A stretch of 64,000 nucleotides of DNA. Source: Ramlibacter aurantiacus. Lineage in GTDB: Bacteria > Pseudomonadota > Gammaproteobacteria > Burkholderiales > Burkholderiaceae_C. Of the stretch, positions 44,843 through 53,719 are shown piece after piece. The position numbers and the translations under genes were made by a program. The notes beneath the pieces were generated by a model. It had not been told where the DNA came from. It saw only the letters and a program-made list of their open reading frames with translations, and searched no databases. The stretch covers positions 682,001 through 746,000 of the forward strand of contig NZ_JAEQNA010000001.1 of the NCBI RefSeq assembly GCF_016722895.1, in the 5' to 3' direction. The first letter of the stretch is position 1. Every line of letters starts with the position of its first letter.

Positions 44843-45123
44843 TCTTGTAGCTGTCGTGGCAAGCCGGGTCTCGCCCCGGCGGGCGAGTCACTTTCTTTTG
44901 CGTCGCCAAAAGAAAGTGACCAAAGAAAAGGCGACCCCACTGTCTGCGTCCCTCGACGCCCTGCGGGCGCCGAGGGCAACCTGCGGTGCTCGGACGGCGG
45001 GGGAAGCGCAGAAACTCGCCCCTGCGGGGCTCAAACATCTGCGCTTCTTTTTCCCCGCCGCCCTGCGCTCCTCGGCGCAGCCACAGGGGTTTTTCTTCAC
45101 GGGCCGTCGCTGCGCTCGGCCTC
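44843..45123 (-). repeat. Single copy of the 426-bp repeat family, opposite orientation
   Basis: About 280 bp matching the tandem repeat at 8543-9522 in reverse complement, with a few mismatches, including the CTTTCTTTTGG mirror and a TGCGCTCGGCC end. It lies 31 bp after the SEDS gene stop and just upstream of the PBP start. It fills the 360-bp gap between these genes; no gene is inside it. Confidence 0.9.
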
Positions 45124-45171
45124 ATCGCAGCGCCACGCCTGCGCTGTGGGTTCGTTGCTGGACTGAGCACT

Positions 45172-47562
45172 GTGCCGGCCGCCACCCCGCCCGTGATCCG
45201 CCAGGTGACCCTGGTCATGCTGGCCCTGTGCCTGCTCGCGCCCCTGGCCCTGGTGCTCTGGGCGCCGCGCGACACCGCTGCCCGTTACGAGCCGCAGCGC
45301 ACCCGAGCCGCCGCGGAAGCGGTGCTGGCCGCGATCGACTCGCAAGCCGCCGCCCCACCCGATGCGGCTCGACTCGCCACCCTCCTGCCGCACTGCACCG
45401 GCGAGCCGCCCTACCAGGGCCTGCCGTTCTTCGAAGACCTGGCCGAGCAGTGGCATGCACTGGACCGCCACCTTGCGACGCTCACCGGTGCGCCTGGCCA
45501 ACGCAACGCGCCGCTTCGCAGCCGCTACCACCTGCAGCCCGCCGCCTGGGCCGAGGCGCTGCGCCAGCGGCAACTCGGATGCGACGAAGCCGCGGCCGGC
45601 CTGCGCCTGCTCGCCTCCGATCGCGGCGGGCGGCTGCTGGCGCAGGCGCAATGGCGTGAAACCCGGAGCCGGTCGGCCGCCGGCACACCCGTGGTGCAAC
45701 TCGCCGCCACCAGCCTGGCGCAGGTCGATCCCTGGCGCGGCTGGCCGGGCTGCGTCTGGCTGGGCGGCATCGGCAAGGGCAGCCGCGCCCTGCACGTGCC
45801 CGACGGCGGCAGCTGGCAACGCGAGCTGTGCGCCACCGAAGACCTGCGGCCGCCAGAAGCGGGCGAGGTCGTCACGGCCAGCCCGGGGGAGCCGTCCGTG
45901 CCGCCCGACCTGCCACTGCTGATCGCCGGCCTCGATCCCCTGCGCCGCCCCGAGGGGCGGCTGTACCAGGACTACGTGCAGGCGCTGCCGGGCCAGGCCA
46001 ACCGGAGCCGCGTCGGCCGCGGCGAGATCGACCTCGGCTTCAACGTGCAGCTCACCATCGATCCACGCACCCAGGCCATCGCGCAACGGGTGCTGGCCTG
46101 CTATGCCGGCCGCCCCGAAGCGTGCGAGGAGGCCGGCATCGCGCGCGCGCAGGTCGGCGCGGCGCAAGGCCCCGGCGCCACGGCCATGTGGGAAGGCGCG
46201 GCCGTTCGCATGGGAGCGGTGGCCGTGCTGGACGTGGCCAGCGGCCGCATCGAAGCCCTGGCTTCGGCGCACACGCCCTGCTGGGCGCAGGAGAACGACG
46301 GCCCGTTTCGCGACGCGGGCTGTGCGCCCCTGTGGACCGAGCCGCGACGGCGCCCGGACGCCCTGCTGAACCACGCCGTCTTCACCGACGTGCTGCCCGG
46401 CTCGACCATCAAGCCCCTCCTCGCCTCGGTCTTCCTGGAGGACCCGGCCGCCGACGCCGAGCGCCTGACCCAGTGGCTGGCAGCCTCGGACACGCAGCGC
46501 TTCAACGACGCGCTGTTCTGCCTGGCGATGTCGAAGGCGCCGACCTGCGACCGGCCGGCACGGGTACAGCAGCGCGCCGCCGACCTGGGCTGGAACCTCG
46601 ACTGTTCGGCGCGGCCCGACCCGCGCTGCGGCCGCACCGATCTGCTGTTCGGCCGACGGCTGGGTTCGGCGCTCGACGCCGCGCAGGAACTGCCCGGCGC
46701 GACCCCGCTGCAGGCCCCGGTGCTGTCAGGTCGGCTGTTCGTCGAGCCGACGCCCGCCGGCGCGCGGCTGATGCCGCTGCCGGAGATCCGCCGCGACGAG
46801 GCCGCGCGCTGCCGCGACTCGGCCGGCCCTTCGACAGAGCTCGGGACAGGCCGCTGGCACGCCGCGAACTGCAGCTCGCCGGCGTTGAAGCCGCTGGTCA
46901 ACGAAGCCGCCGGCCAGGGCCAGGCCCGCACCACCGCGCTGGGGCTGGCCGCGCCACTGGCCCGGTTGGCCGCCGCCGCCAACGGCGAACGCGCCGTGCG
47001 CCGGCCCTACCTGGTCGAGCGCCTGAGCGATGCCCGGGGCGAGACGGTCGCGACAGCGGCCACCCGCACCGAGGACGGCGCGGCACCCCTGGCCGCGGCC
47101 GAGCCACTGGCGGTGGCCCCGGCGGTCGCGCGCACGGTGCTGCGGGGCCTGGAGCGGGCCAACGCCCCTGGCGGCACCGCCCACCTGGTCTGCCGCCATG
47201 TGTTCGGCGGCCGCTGCGCCGAGGCGGGGGCGCGCATCGCCGGCAAGACCGGAACGCCCAGCTTCAGCTTCGATCGGCTCACGCTGGCGCAGGCCCGGCA
47301 ACGCTGCCGGACCCGGCCGGGACAGGAAGACTGCCTGGAGCGGCCGATCAAGCTGTACGTGGCGGCGGTCGACCCCGACCCGCAGGGCGGCGGCCGCTAC
47401 ACCAAGGTGGTCGCGGTGATCGTGGAGCGCAACTGGATGCTGCCCAGTCCTTCGGTTCCCGCCGCCCAGCGCGACCGGGTGCACGGCGCCACCAACGACG
47501 CGAACAACGTGGCCGCCGAGATCGGCATGCGAGTGGCGCAGCAGGCGTGGATGGCCCGGTGA
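45172..47562 (+). CDS. Penicillin-binding protein transpeptidase
   Basis: A 796-residue membrane-anchored transpeptidase. A transmembrane helix (VMLALCLLAPLALVLW) opens the protein and a long periplasmic region follows. The active-site Ser-x-x-Lys is in PGSTIKPLLAS and the KTG box is in AGKTGTPSF; the SxN box is not clear. It has many Cys in the periplasmic part, unusual for PBPs. The GTG start at 45172 comes right after the repeat at 44843-45123, and longer frames would read repeat DNA. A short interspersed repeat is embedded in the coding sequence at 46827. It partners the SEDS gene upstream. Confidence 0.88.
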   Translation: MPAATPPVIRQVTLVMLALCLLAPLALVLWAPRDTAARYEPQRTRAAAEAVLAAIDSQAAAPPDAARLATLLPHCTGEPPYQGLPFFEDLAEQWHALDRHLATLTGAPGQRNAPLRSRYHLQPAAWAEALRQRQLGCDEAAAGLRLLASDRGGRLLAQAQWRETRSRSAAGTPVVQLAATSLAQVDPWRGWPGCVWLGGIGKGSRALHVPDGGSWQRELCATEDLRPPEAGEVVTASPGEPSVPPDLPLLIAGLDPLRRPEGRLYQDYVQALPGQANRSRVGRGEIDLGFNVQLTIDPRTQAIAQRVLACYAGRPEACEEAGIARAQVGAAQGPGATAMWEGAAVRMGAVAVLDVASGRIEALASAHTPCWAQENDGPFRDAGCAPLWTEPRRRPDALLNHAVFTDVLPGSTIKPLLASVFLEDPAADAERLTQWLAASDTQRFNDALFCLAMSKAPTCDRPARVQQRAADLGWNLDCSARPDPRCGRTDLLFGRRLGSALDAAQELPGATPLQAPVLSGRLFVEPTPAGARLMPLPEIRRDEAARCRDSAGPSTELGTGRWHAANCSSPALKPLVNEAAGQGQARTTALGLAAPLARLAAAANGERAVRRPYLVERLSDARGETVATAATRTEDGAAPLAAAEPLAVAPAVARTVLRGLERANAPGGTAHLVCRHVFGGRCAEAGARIAGKTGTPSFSFDRLTLAQARQRCRTRPGQEDCLERPIKLYVAAVDPDPQGGGRYTKVVAVIVERNWMLPSPSVPAAQRDRVHGATNDANNVAAEIGMRVAQQAWMAR
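46827..46852 (+). repeat. Short interspersed repeat inside the PBP gene
   Basis: CCTTCGACAGAGCTCGGGAC, a variant of the TTCGACAGGCTCAGGG element, kept in frame and translated as GPSTELGTGR in the PBP. Confidence 0.7.
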
Positions 47563-47720
47563 GCCTCGTGTCCTGTCCCACACCTTCGCTGCACGTGATG
47601 CCCGCGGGACAGAACACGGGGGCGTCACCGACTGTCACGAAAGTCACGGTCTCAGCGGAAGAACTCCCACCCGGTGGCCGGAGACGAACCAAGTGTTCAT
47701 GCCAGGCACTCCTGATTCAC

Positions 47721-47746
47721 AGCCCCCGCAAGGGGGCTTTTTTTTT
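47721..47746 (+). terminator. Intrinsic terminator
   Basis: AGCCCCC-GCAA-GGGGGCT stem with a GNRA tetraloop followed by nine T. It is 158 bp after the PBP stop. It probably ends the whole FHA-PBP operon, or a short transcript from the region 47563-47720. Confidence 0.9.
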
Positions 47747-47799
47747 GCCGGCGCAGCCTGCTCGACCGATCTGATTCTTCAGATTGGCGCCGGGCATCG

Positions 47800-48738
47800 T
47801 CACTGCTGCGTGAACAAGCCCGCCACCACCTCCCGCAGCCACCGATTCGCCACGTCGTCCTGGTTGCGCTGGTGCCAGTACTGCTTGACCTCGAAGCGCG
47901 GCACGGTGAAGGGCAGCTGCACCGTCTTCAGCTCGGGGCGTGGCGGCGTGTGCTTGATCACGTAGCCCGGCACGGTGGCGATGAGGTCGGTGGACTGCAC
48001 GATGTTGGGCACCACCATGAAATGCGGCACCCGCAGCGCGACGCGGCGGCTGAGGTGGCGCTCGGCCAGGTAGCGCTCGATGAGCGTGGTGGTGCTGGTC
48101 TGGTGCGAGGCCGAGCGGTAGGTGGATCCGCCCGGCTCGATCAGCACATGCGACTCGGCCACGAACTGCTCCAGTGACAGCCGCCGCCGGATGCGCGGGT
48201 GATCGGTGCGCACCAGGCAGACGTAGCTGTCGCTGAACAGTCGCTGCTGGTAGAAGCCACCCTTCAGGCCCGGCAGGAAGCCCACCGCCAGGTCGGCCTC
48301 GCCCGTGAAGAAGGCCTCTGCATACGCCTCGCGCGCGAGCTGCAGCACGCGCACGTTCACGCCCGGAGCGATCGCGGTCAGGCGCGTCACCAGCCGCGGC
48401 AGGTAGACCAGCTCGCCGATATCGCTCATCAGGATGTTGAAGGTGCGCTCGCAGGTGGCGGGGTCGAACAGGGCGTCGCCCTGCACTGCGCTGTGCAGCA
48501 ACCGCAGCCCTTCGCGCACCGCCGGCGCGATGCGCAGCGCGTGGCCGGTGGGTTCCATGCCGGTGGGCACGCGCACGAAGAGCGCATCACCGGCGATCTT
48601 GCGCAGCCGCCCCAGCGCGTGGCTCATGGCTGGCTGCGACAGGCCCAGGCGGAAGCCCGCCCGGGTGAGGTTGCCGTCCTGCATGAGGGCGTCGAACACC
48701 TGCAGCAGGTTCAGGTCGAGTTTGGCGACGTCATCCAT
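47800..48738 (-). CDS. LysR-family transcriptional regulator
   Basis: A 312-residue LysR regulator. The N-terminal winged helix is LDLNLLQVFDALMQDGNLTRAG...LSQPAMSHALGRLR and a NodD/LeuO-like effector domain follows (IPGxP-type EPGGSTYRS, VPNIVQSTDLIATVP). It is divergent from the citryl-CoA-lyase-like gene at 48838 with 99 bp between, the usual arrangement for control of the divergent operon. Effector unknown, probably a carboxylate or acyl-CoA precursor. Confidence 0.93.
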   Translation of the reverse strand: MDDVAKLDLNLLQVFDALMQDGNLTRAGFRLGLSQPAMSHALGRLRKIAGDALFVRVPTGMEPTGHALRIAPAVREGLRLLHSAVQGDALFDPATCERTFNILMSDIGELVYLPRLVTRLTAIAPGVNVRVLQLAREAYAEAFFTGEADLAVGFLPGLKGGFYQQRLFSDSYVCLVRTDHPRIRRRLSLEQFVAESHVLIEPGGSTYRSASHQTSTTTLIERYLAERHLSRRVALRVPHFMVVPNIVQSTDLIATVPGYVIKHTPPRPELKTVQLPFTVPRFEVKQYWHQRNQDDVANRWLREVVAGLFTQQ

Positions 48739-48837
48739 CTGCCGAATAGTCTAAATGCCCTTCATCGATTGTGTTCAAGAGGGGGCGACGCTAGATTGCG
48801 CCGACCCGGCACCCGACCGGCAACAGGAGACAACGCG

Positions 48838-49632
48838 TTGACCCGCCCCAAAAAGCCGCTGCGCTCGACCATGGCGTCGAGCACCGCCACCACCATCACG
48901 GTGCAGGGCATGGACCTGATGCAGGACATCATGGGCCGCCTGAACCTCGGCGACTACGCCTTCCTGGAGATCCAGCGACGCCTGCCCACGCCGGGCGAAT
49001 CCGTCGTCTTCAACGCCATGCTGGCCACGCTGGTGGAGCACGGCATGACGCCGATGGCGATCGCCACCCGCCTGACCTACCTGGGCGCGCCCGAGTCGCT
49101 GCAGGGCGCGGTGGCCTCGGGGCTGCTGGGGATGGGCACCACCTTCGCCGGCACCGCCGAAGGTTCGGCGCGCCTCCTGCAGGAGGCGCTGGCGGGCGAC
49201 GCGGCGAACACACCCGACGAGCAGTTGCCGATGCTGGCGACTTCCATCGTCGAGCGGCTCCGGGCCACGCGCACGCCTATTCCCGGCATCGGCCACAACC
49301 TGCACAAGCCGGTGGACCCGCGCGCGCCTCGCCTGTTCGAGCTGGCGGCCGAGCACGGCCTGTCGGGCCGCTACGTGAAGCTGATGCAGCACATCGCCAC
49401 CGCCGCCGAACAGGCCTTGAACAAGCCGGGCCAGCTGCCGGTGAACGCCACCGGCGCGCTGGGGGCGCTGTGCTCGGAAATGCAGATCCCCTGGAAGCTG
49501 TGCCGGGGCCTGGCGGTGATCGGCCGCGCGGTGGGGCTCGTGGGGCACATCGCCGAGGAGCTGCACCACCCGATCGCACGCGAGATCTGGGAGCGCACCG
49601 AGGAAGAGTGCGCCACCCCCACCAACCACTGA
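48838..49632 (+). CDS. Citrate synthase-family lyase (citryl-CoA lyase-like)
   Basis: A 264-residue protein, much shorter than citrate synthase (about 430). The catalytic-like block GIGHNLHKPVDPRAPRLFEL and the C-terminal PWKLCRGLAVIGRAVGLVGHIAEE are present, as in citryl-CoA lyases of CoA-linked carboxylate catabolism. It would cleave, or form, a 3-hydroxyacyl-CoA type C-C bond. Start TTG 48838 has AGGAG 7 nt upstream; ATG 48871 is the alternative. It is first gene of the operon opposite the LysR gene. Confidence 0.85.
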   Translation: MTRPKKPLRSTMASSTATTITVQGMDLMQDIMGRLNLGDYAFLEIQRRLPTPGESVVFNAMLATLVEHGMTPMAIATRLTYLGAPESLQGAVASGLLGMGTTFAGTAEGSARLLQEALAGDAANTPDEQLPMLATSIVERLRATRTPIPGIGHNLHKPVDPRAPRLFELAAEHGLSGRYVKLMQHIATAAEQALNKPGQLPVNATGALGALCSEMQIPWKLCRGLAVIGRAVGLVGHIAEELHHPIAREIWERTEEECATPTNH

Positions 49633-49652
49633 TTTTTCCGGGGAACGACCGC

Positions 49653-50810
49653 ATGCAGGATTTCGGACTGACCGAAGAACAGCGCCTGATCCGCGACAGC
49701 GTGCGCGCGCTGGCGCAAGAACGTTTCGCGCCCGGCGCCGCCCGGGCCGACGCCGAGTTCCGCCCGCCGGTGGAGAACGTGAAGGTGCTGGCCGAGCACG
49801 GCTACACGGGCCTGTTCATTCCCGAGGAATGGGGCGGCTCGGGCCTGGGCCTGATGGAGAACGTGCTGGTGGCCGAGCAGTTGGCGCGGGCCTGCGCCAA
49901 CACGGCCATGCTGTTCTCGTGCACCGACGGCGCCACGCCGCGCGCCCTGGTGGGCCTGGGCAGCCCCGCGCAGAAAGAGAAGTACCTGCGCCGCATCGCC
50001 AAGGGCGAACTGCTCACCGCCTGGAGCATGTCCGAGGCCAACGCCGGATCGGACGTGGGCAACGTGCAGTGCCGCGCCACGCCCGAAGGCGACGGCTGGG
50101 TGATCAACGGTAGCAAGCTGTGGTGCACCGCGGCGCAGGTGTCCGAGTTGTTCCTGGTGCTGGTGCGCATCGGCCCCGAGGCCGGCATGAAGGGGGTGGG
50201 CGCGGTGCTGGTCGAGCGCGGCACGCCGGGCTTTTCCATCGGCAACCACCTCGACCTGCTCGGCCTGCGCGGCACCGGCATGGCCGAACTGGTGTTCGAC
50301 AGCTGCCGCATCCCCGGCGAGCAGCTGTTCCTGGAGCCGGGCCGCATGCGCCAGCTGCTGGCCGTGCTCGACGCCGACCGGCTCTCGGGCAACCCCACGG
50401 TCTGCCTGGGCGTGGCCGAGGCGGCGTTCCAGGGCATCACCCAGCACGTGAAGGAGCGCCAGCAATTCGGGCGGCCGCTGGCCGACCAACAGGGCCTGCA
50501 GTGGAAGCTGGCCGAGATGGCCATGGACATAGAGGCCGCGCGCGCCCTGCTCTATCGGGCCGCGCAGCGCGTGGACGCGGGCCAGGCCAGCATCGTGGAC
50601 ACGTCCATCACCAAGGCCTTCGTCAACCAGATGGCCGTGCGCGTGACGAACGAGGCCATGCAGCTCGGCGGCGCCTACGGCCTGTCCACCGAGTACCCCT
50701 ACGAGCGCCATTTCCGCGACGTGCGCGGCATGTCCATCGGCTACGGCACCGTCGAGATTCACAAGAGCGCCATCGCCCGCGAAGTGCTGGCCGGCCGCTA
50801 CCCCTTCTGA
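49653..50810 (+). CDS. Acyl-CoA dehydrogenase
   Basis: A 385-residue flavoprotein. Family blocks are PEEWGGSGLGL, AWSMSEANAGSDVGNVQ (FAD contact), RQQFGRPLADQQGLQWKLAEM and GYGTVEIHKSAIAREVL. The position of the usual catalytic Glu (EGT) is Tyr in GYGT, so the base may sit elsewhere, as in the isovaleryl-CoA type. It would alpha,beta-dehydrogenate an acyl-CoA. It lies 20 bp after the citryl-CoA-lyase-like gene and 8 bp before the dienelactone hydrolase. Confidence 0.93.
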   Translation: MQDFGLTEEQRLIRDSVRALAQERFAPGAARADAEFRPPVENVKVLAEHGYTGLFIPEEWGGSGLGLMENVLVAEQLARACANTAMLFSCTDGATPRALVGLGSPAQKEKYLRRIAKGELLTAWSMSEANAGSDVGNVQCRATPEGDGWVINGSKLWCTAAQVSELFLVLVRIGPEAGMKGVGAVLVERGTPGFSIGNHLDLLGLRGTGMAELVFDSCRIPGEQLFLEPGRMRQLLAVLDADRLSGNPTVCLGVAEAAFQGITQHVKERQQFGRPLADQQGLQWKLAEMAMDIEAARALLYRAAQRVDAGQASIVDTSITKAFVNQMAVRVTNEAMQLGGAYGLSTEYPYERHFRDVRGMSIGYGTVEIHKSAIAREVLAGRYPF

Positions 50811-50818
50811 GGAACCGC

Positions 50819-51508
50819 ATGACCACCCCCCGCAACGAGACCATCGCCGCCGACGGCGGCGCCAGCTTCCAAGCCTACGTGAGCGAGCCGAAGCAGCCGA
50901 ACGGGCATGCGGTGATCGTGCTGCAGGAGATCTTCGGGGTGACGCGGCACATCCGCGCCATCGCCGACCGCTTCGCCGCCGATGGCTGGCTGGCCTGCGC
51001 GCCCGACCTGTTCTGGCGCGAGCAGCCCGGCATCGAGCTGAGCCACTCCAAGGAAGACATCGAGAAAGCCTTCGCCATCATGGGCCGCTACCGCGACGAC
51101 GACGGCATGGCCGACATCGACGCCGTGGCGCGCCACGTCCGCGCCCGTCCCGGTTTCGACGGCCGCGTGGCGGTGGCCGGCATGTGCCTGGGCGGCAAGC
51201 TGGCCTACCTGGCGGCGGCGCGCTGCGAAGTCGACGCCGCCATCGCCTACTACGGCGTGGGCATCGAGAAGCACCTGGACCTGGCGCCAGGGCTGCGCTG
51301 TCCGCTGCAGATGCACTTCGGCGACCAGGACCGCTACGTGCCGGCCGAGGCCCGGGCGCAGATCGCGCAGGCCGTGGCTGGCAAGCCGGTGCAGGTTCAC
51401 ACCTACCCAGGCGCGGACCACGGCTTCTACACGCGCGGTGCCGAAGCCGACATCGCCCTGGCGCGCGAGCGCAGCAACGAATTCCTGCGCCAGCACCTGA
51501 AGCGCTGA
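50819..51508 (+). CDS. Dienelactone hydrolase family protein
   Basis: A 229-residue alpha/beta-hydrolase of the DLH type. The nucleophile elbow GMCLGG puts Cys at the catalytic position, as in classical dienelactone hydrolase; the partner acid is in FGDQDRYVP and the His in GADHGFY. Such enzymes hydrolyse lactones or esters in aromatic catabolism. It is followed by repeat copy D. Confidence 0.92.
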   Translation: MTTPRNETIAADGGASFQAYVSEPKQPNGHAVIVLQEIFGVTRHIRAIADRFAADGWLACAPDLFWREQPGIELSHSKEDIEKAFAIMGRYRDDDGMADIDAVARHVRARPGFDGRVAVAGMCLGGKLAYLAAARCEVDAAIAYYGVGIEKHLDLAPGLRCPLQMHFGDQDRYVPAEARAQIAQAVAGKPVQVHTYPGADHGFYTRGAEADIALARERSNEFLRQHLKR

Positions 51509-51517
51509 AGTGAAAGT

Positions 51518-51591
51518 CCACCCCGAAGCGCCTTCGGCGCCTCCCCTCGAGGGGCGCCACCAGCGGCCCGGCCAAGCCGGTTCCGCGGTGG
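51518..51591 (+). repeat. 3'-end palindromic repeat, copy D
   Basis: Plus-strand copy beginning 9 bp after the dienelactone hydrolase stop codon; same orientation relative to its gene as copies A-C. Confidence 0.9.
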
Positions 51592-51654
51592 CCCGCCCTC
51601 GCAGGGTCTGCTTCCATGCATCGCCGGTGATACGCAGCATCGTGGAGAACTGAG

Positions 51655-52107
51655 ATGGCGAATGCCTTTGATGAACTGCAGGTGGGCCAGCGCTGGACCA
51701 GCCCCGGCCGCACGCTGACCGAGGCCGACCTGCTGCAGGCCTGCATGACCAGCGGCGACTGGCACCCCATCCACGCCGACGAGGACTACGCCAGCCGCAC
51801 ACCCCTGGGTCGCCGCATCTTCCACGGCACCTGGGGCCTGCACGTGGCCGTGGGCATGGCCACGCCCTTTCCCGAATTCGGCGAGGACGTGATCGGTGCG
51901 CTGGGCCTGAGCGAATGGCGCTACCTCAAGCCGCTGTTCGTGGGCGACACCGTGCGGGTGGAGGTGGAGATCGCGGCCAAGCGCCGCACCTCGGACGGCC
52001 GGCGCGGCGTGATCGAGCGGCGGCTGACGCTGCGCAACCAGGCCGGCGAGATCGTGCAGCAGGGCCAGTCCGGCATGCTGGTGAAACTTCAGGAGCCGAA
52101 CCCATGA
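51655..52107 (+). CDS. MaoC-like hotdog dehydratase
   Basis: A 150-residue hotdog protein with the hydratase block CMTSGDWHPIHADEDYASRTPLGRRIFHG (Asp and His) and a C-terminal beta sheet. It would hydrate an enoyl-CoA. It has a GGAG site and overlaps the acyl-CoA synthetase start by 4 nt, indicating joint work on one acyl-CoA. Confidence 0.92.
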   Translation: MANAFDELQVGQRWTSPGRTLTEADLLQACMTSGDWHPIHADEDYASRTPLGRRIFHGTWGLHVAVGMATPFPEFGEDVIGALGLSEWRYLKPLFVGDTVRVEVEIAAKRRTSDGRRGVIERRLTLRNQAGEIVQQGQSGMLVKLQEPNP

Positions 52108-53663
52108 TCCTGGGCGATGTCATCGAACGCAACGAGCGCTGCAGCGGCGACCATCCGGCGGTGATCTTCGAGGGGCGCACCCTCAGCCACCGTGAGTTCG
52201 CCCGGCGCGTCAAGTGCCTCGTCAACGCACTGGCCGCACGCGGCCATCCGCGCCAGGCCCGCATCGCGGTGCTCTCGCGCAACTGCCCCGAATACCTGGA
52301 GGTGTACGGCGCAGCCGGCCTGGGCGGCTTCGTGGCGCTGGGGCTGAACTATCGCCTGTCGGCCCCCGAGCAGGCCGCCATCCTGCTGGACGCGCAGCCT
52401 TCGGTCTTCTTCGTGGAGGCCGAGTACCTGCCCCGGCTGCGCGAGCTGCGCGCGGGCCTGCCGGCCGAGACCCTGTTCGTGTGCTTCGACGCCGCACCGG
52501 GCGAAGGCATCGTGGCCTACGAGGACCTGCTGCGCGAGGCCCGGGCCGAGCCGCTGGCCCTGCGCGCGCAGCCCGACGACACGCTGTTCCTGATCTACAC
52601 CAGCGGCACCACGGGCGTTCCCAAGGGCGTGATGCTGGGCAACGAGGGCCAGCTCGAACAGGCGCGGGTGCAGTCGCTGTCGCACCTCGCATCGCCCACG
52701 GACCGCATGCTGATCGTCATGCCCTTCTATCACATAGGGGGTCCCACCGAGCTGCTCACGTACACCGTGGTGGGCGCCACCATCGTGCTGCACCGGCAGT
52801 TCGACGCGCACGCCATCCTGGCCAGCATCGCGGAGCACCGGGTGACCTCGGCGCACCTGGCGCCCACCATGATTTCCATGATGCTGGACGTGCAGGAGAA
52901 GACGCCCTGCGACCTCTCGAGCCTGCACACCATCTGCTATGCCTCGGCCCCCATGTCGGTGGCGCTGTCGATCCGCGCGCGCAAGGTGTTCGGGCCGATC
53001 TTCATGCAGATCTACGGCATGACCGAGGCCGGCCTGGGCACCACGCTGCTGAAGCACCAGCACGTGCTGGAGGGCGACGAGCGCCAGCGCAAGCGCCTGG
53101 CCTCGGCCGGCCAGGCCTACCTGGGCACCGAGCTGAAGATCCTGGCCGACGACGGCAGCGAGTGCCCGGGCGGCGTGGTGGGCGAGGTGTGCCTGCGCTC
53201 CAGGTCGGTGATGCAGGGCTATTGGCGCAAGCCCGAGGCCACGGCGCAGGCGCTGGCCGACGGCGTGCTGCACACCGGCGACATGGGCTACCTGGACGAG
53301 GACCACTACCTCTTCATCGTGGACCGCAAGAAGGACATGGTGATCTCCGGCGGCGAGAACATCTACTCGCGCGAGGTCGAGGAGGCACTGCTCATGCACC
53401 CCGCCGTGGCCGAGGTGGCGGTGATCGGCGTGCCCGATCCCAAGTGGGGCGAATCGGTGGCGGCCATGGTGGTGTTCAAGCCCGGCCAGCAGGCCGACGA
53501 AGCCGCGCTCGACAAGCACTGCCGCGAGTTGATCGCCGGCTACAAGCGCCCCAAGGTCTATCGCTTCCTGGAAGCGATGCCGCGGGTGCCCAGCACCAAC
53601 AAGGTCGACAAGCGCGCGCTGCGCGCGCCTTACTGGCAGGACCAGCAGCGACAGGTTTCATGA
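52104..53663 (+). CDS. AMP-dependent acyl-CoA synthetase
   Basis: A 519-residue ANL-superfamily ligase. AMP-binding motifs: YTSGTTGVPKG, QIYGMTEAG, HTGDMGYLDEDHYLFIVDRKKDMVISGGENI, and the C-terminal catalytic Lys in PRVPSTNKVDKRAL. It activates a carboxylic acid to its CoA thioester; the acid is not known. It is the end of the MaoC pair, 56 bp before the receptor operon. Confidence 0.93.
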   Translation: MILGDVIERNERCSGDHPAVIFEGRTLSHREFARRVKCLVNALAARGHPRQARIAVLSRNCPEYLEVYGAAGLGGFVALGLNYRLSAPEQAAILLDAQPSVFFVEAEYLPRLRELRAGLPAETLFVCFDAAPGEGIVAYEDLLREARAEPLALRAQPDDTLFLIYTSGTTGVPKGVMLGNEGQLEQARVQSLSHLASPTDRMLIVMPFYHIGGPTELLTYTVVGATIVLHRQFDAHAILASIAEHRVTSAHLAPTMISMMLDVQEKTPCDLSSLHTICYASAPMSVALSIRARKVFGPIFMQIYGMTEAGLGTTLLKHQHVLEGDERQRKRLASAGQAYLGTELKILADDGSECPGGVVGEVCLRSRSVMQGYWRKPEATAQALADGVLHTGDMGYLDEDHYLFIVDRKKDMVISGGENIYSREVEEALLMHPAVAEVAVIGVPDPKWGESVAAMVVFKPGQQADEAALDKHCRELIAGYKRPKVYRFLEAMPRVPSTNKVDKRALRAPYWQDQQRQVS

Positions 53664-53719
53664 CGGGACCGGGCCACCCGCCAAGGGCCCGCTAGCGACA
53701 ACCGAAAAGGAGACAGGCG

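Noticed and set aside
44986-45171. Longer N-terminus for the PBP gene
   Set aside because: The extra residues come from the 426-bp-family repeat copy; GTG 45172 directly before the transmembrane helix is a better start.
37691-47562. Type VI secretion accessory module (FHA, PP2C, kinase)
   Set aside because: These three can accompany T6SS, but no tss/VipA-B/Hcp/ClpV gene is seen; the cluster ends in SEDS and PBP genes instead.
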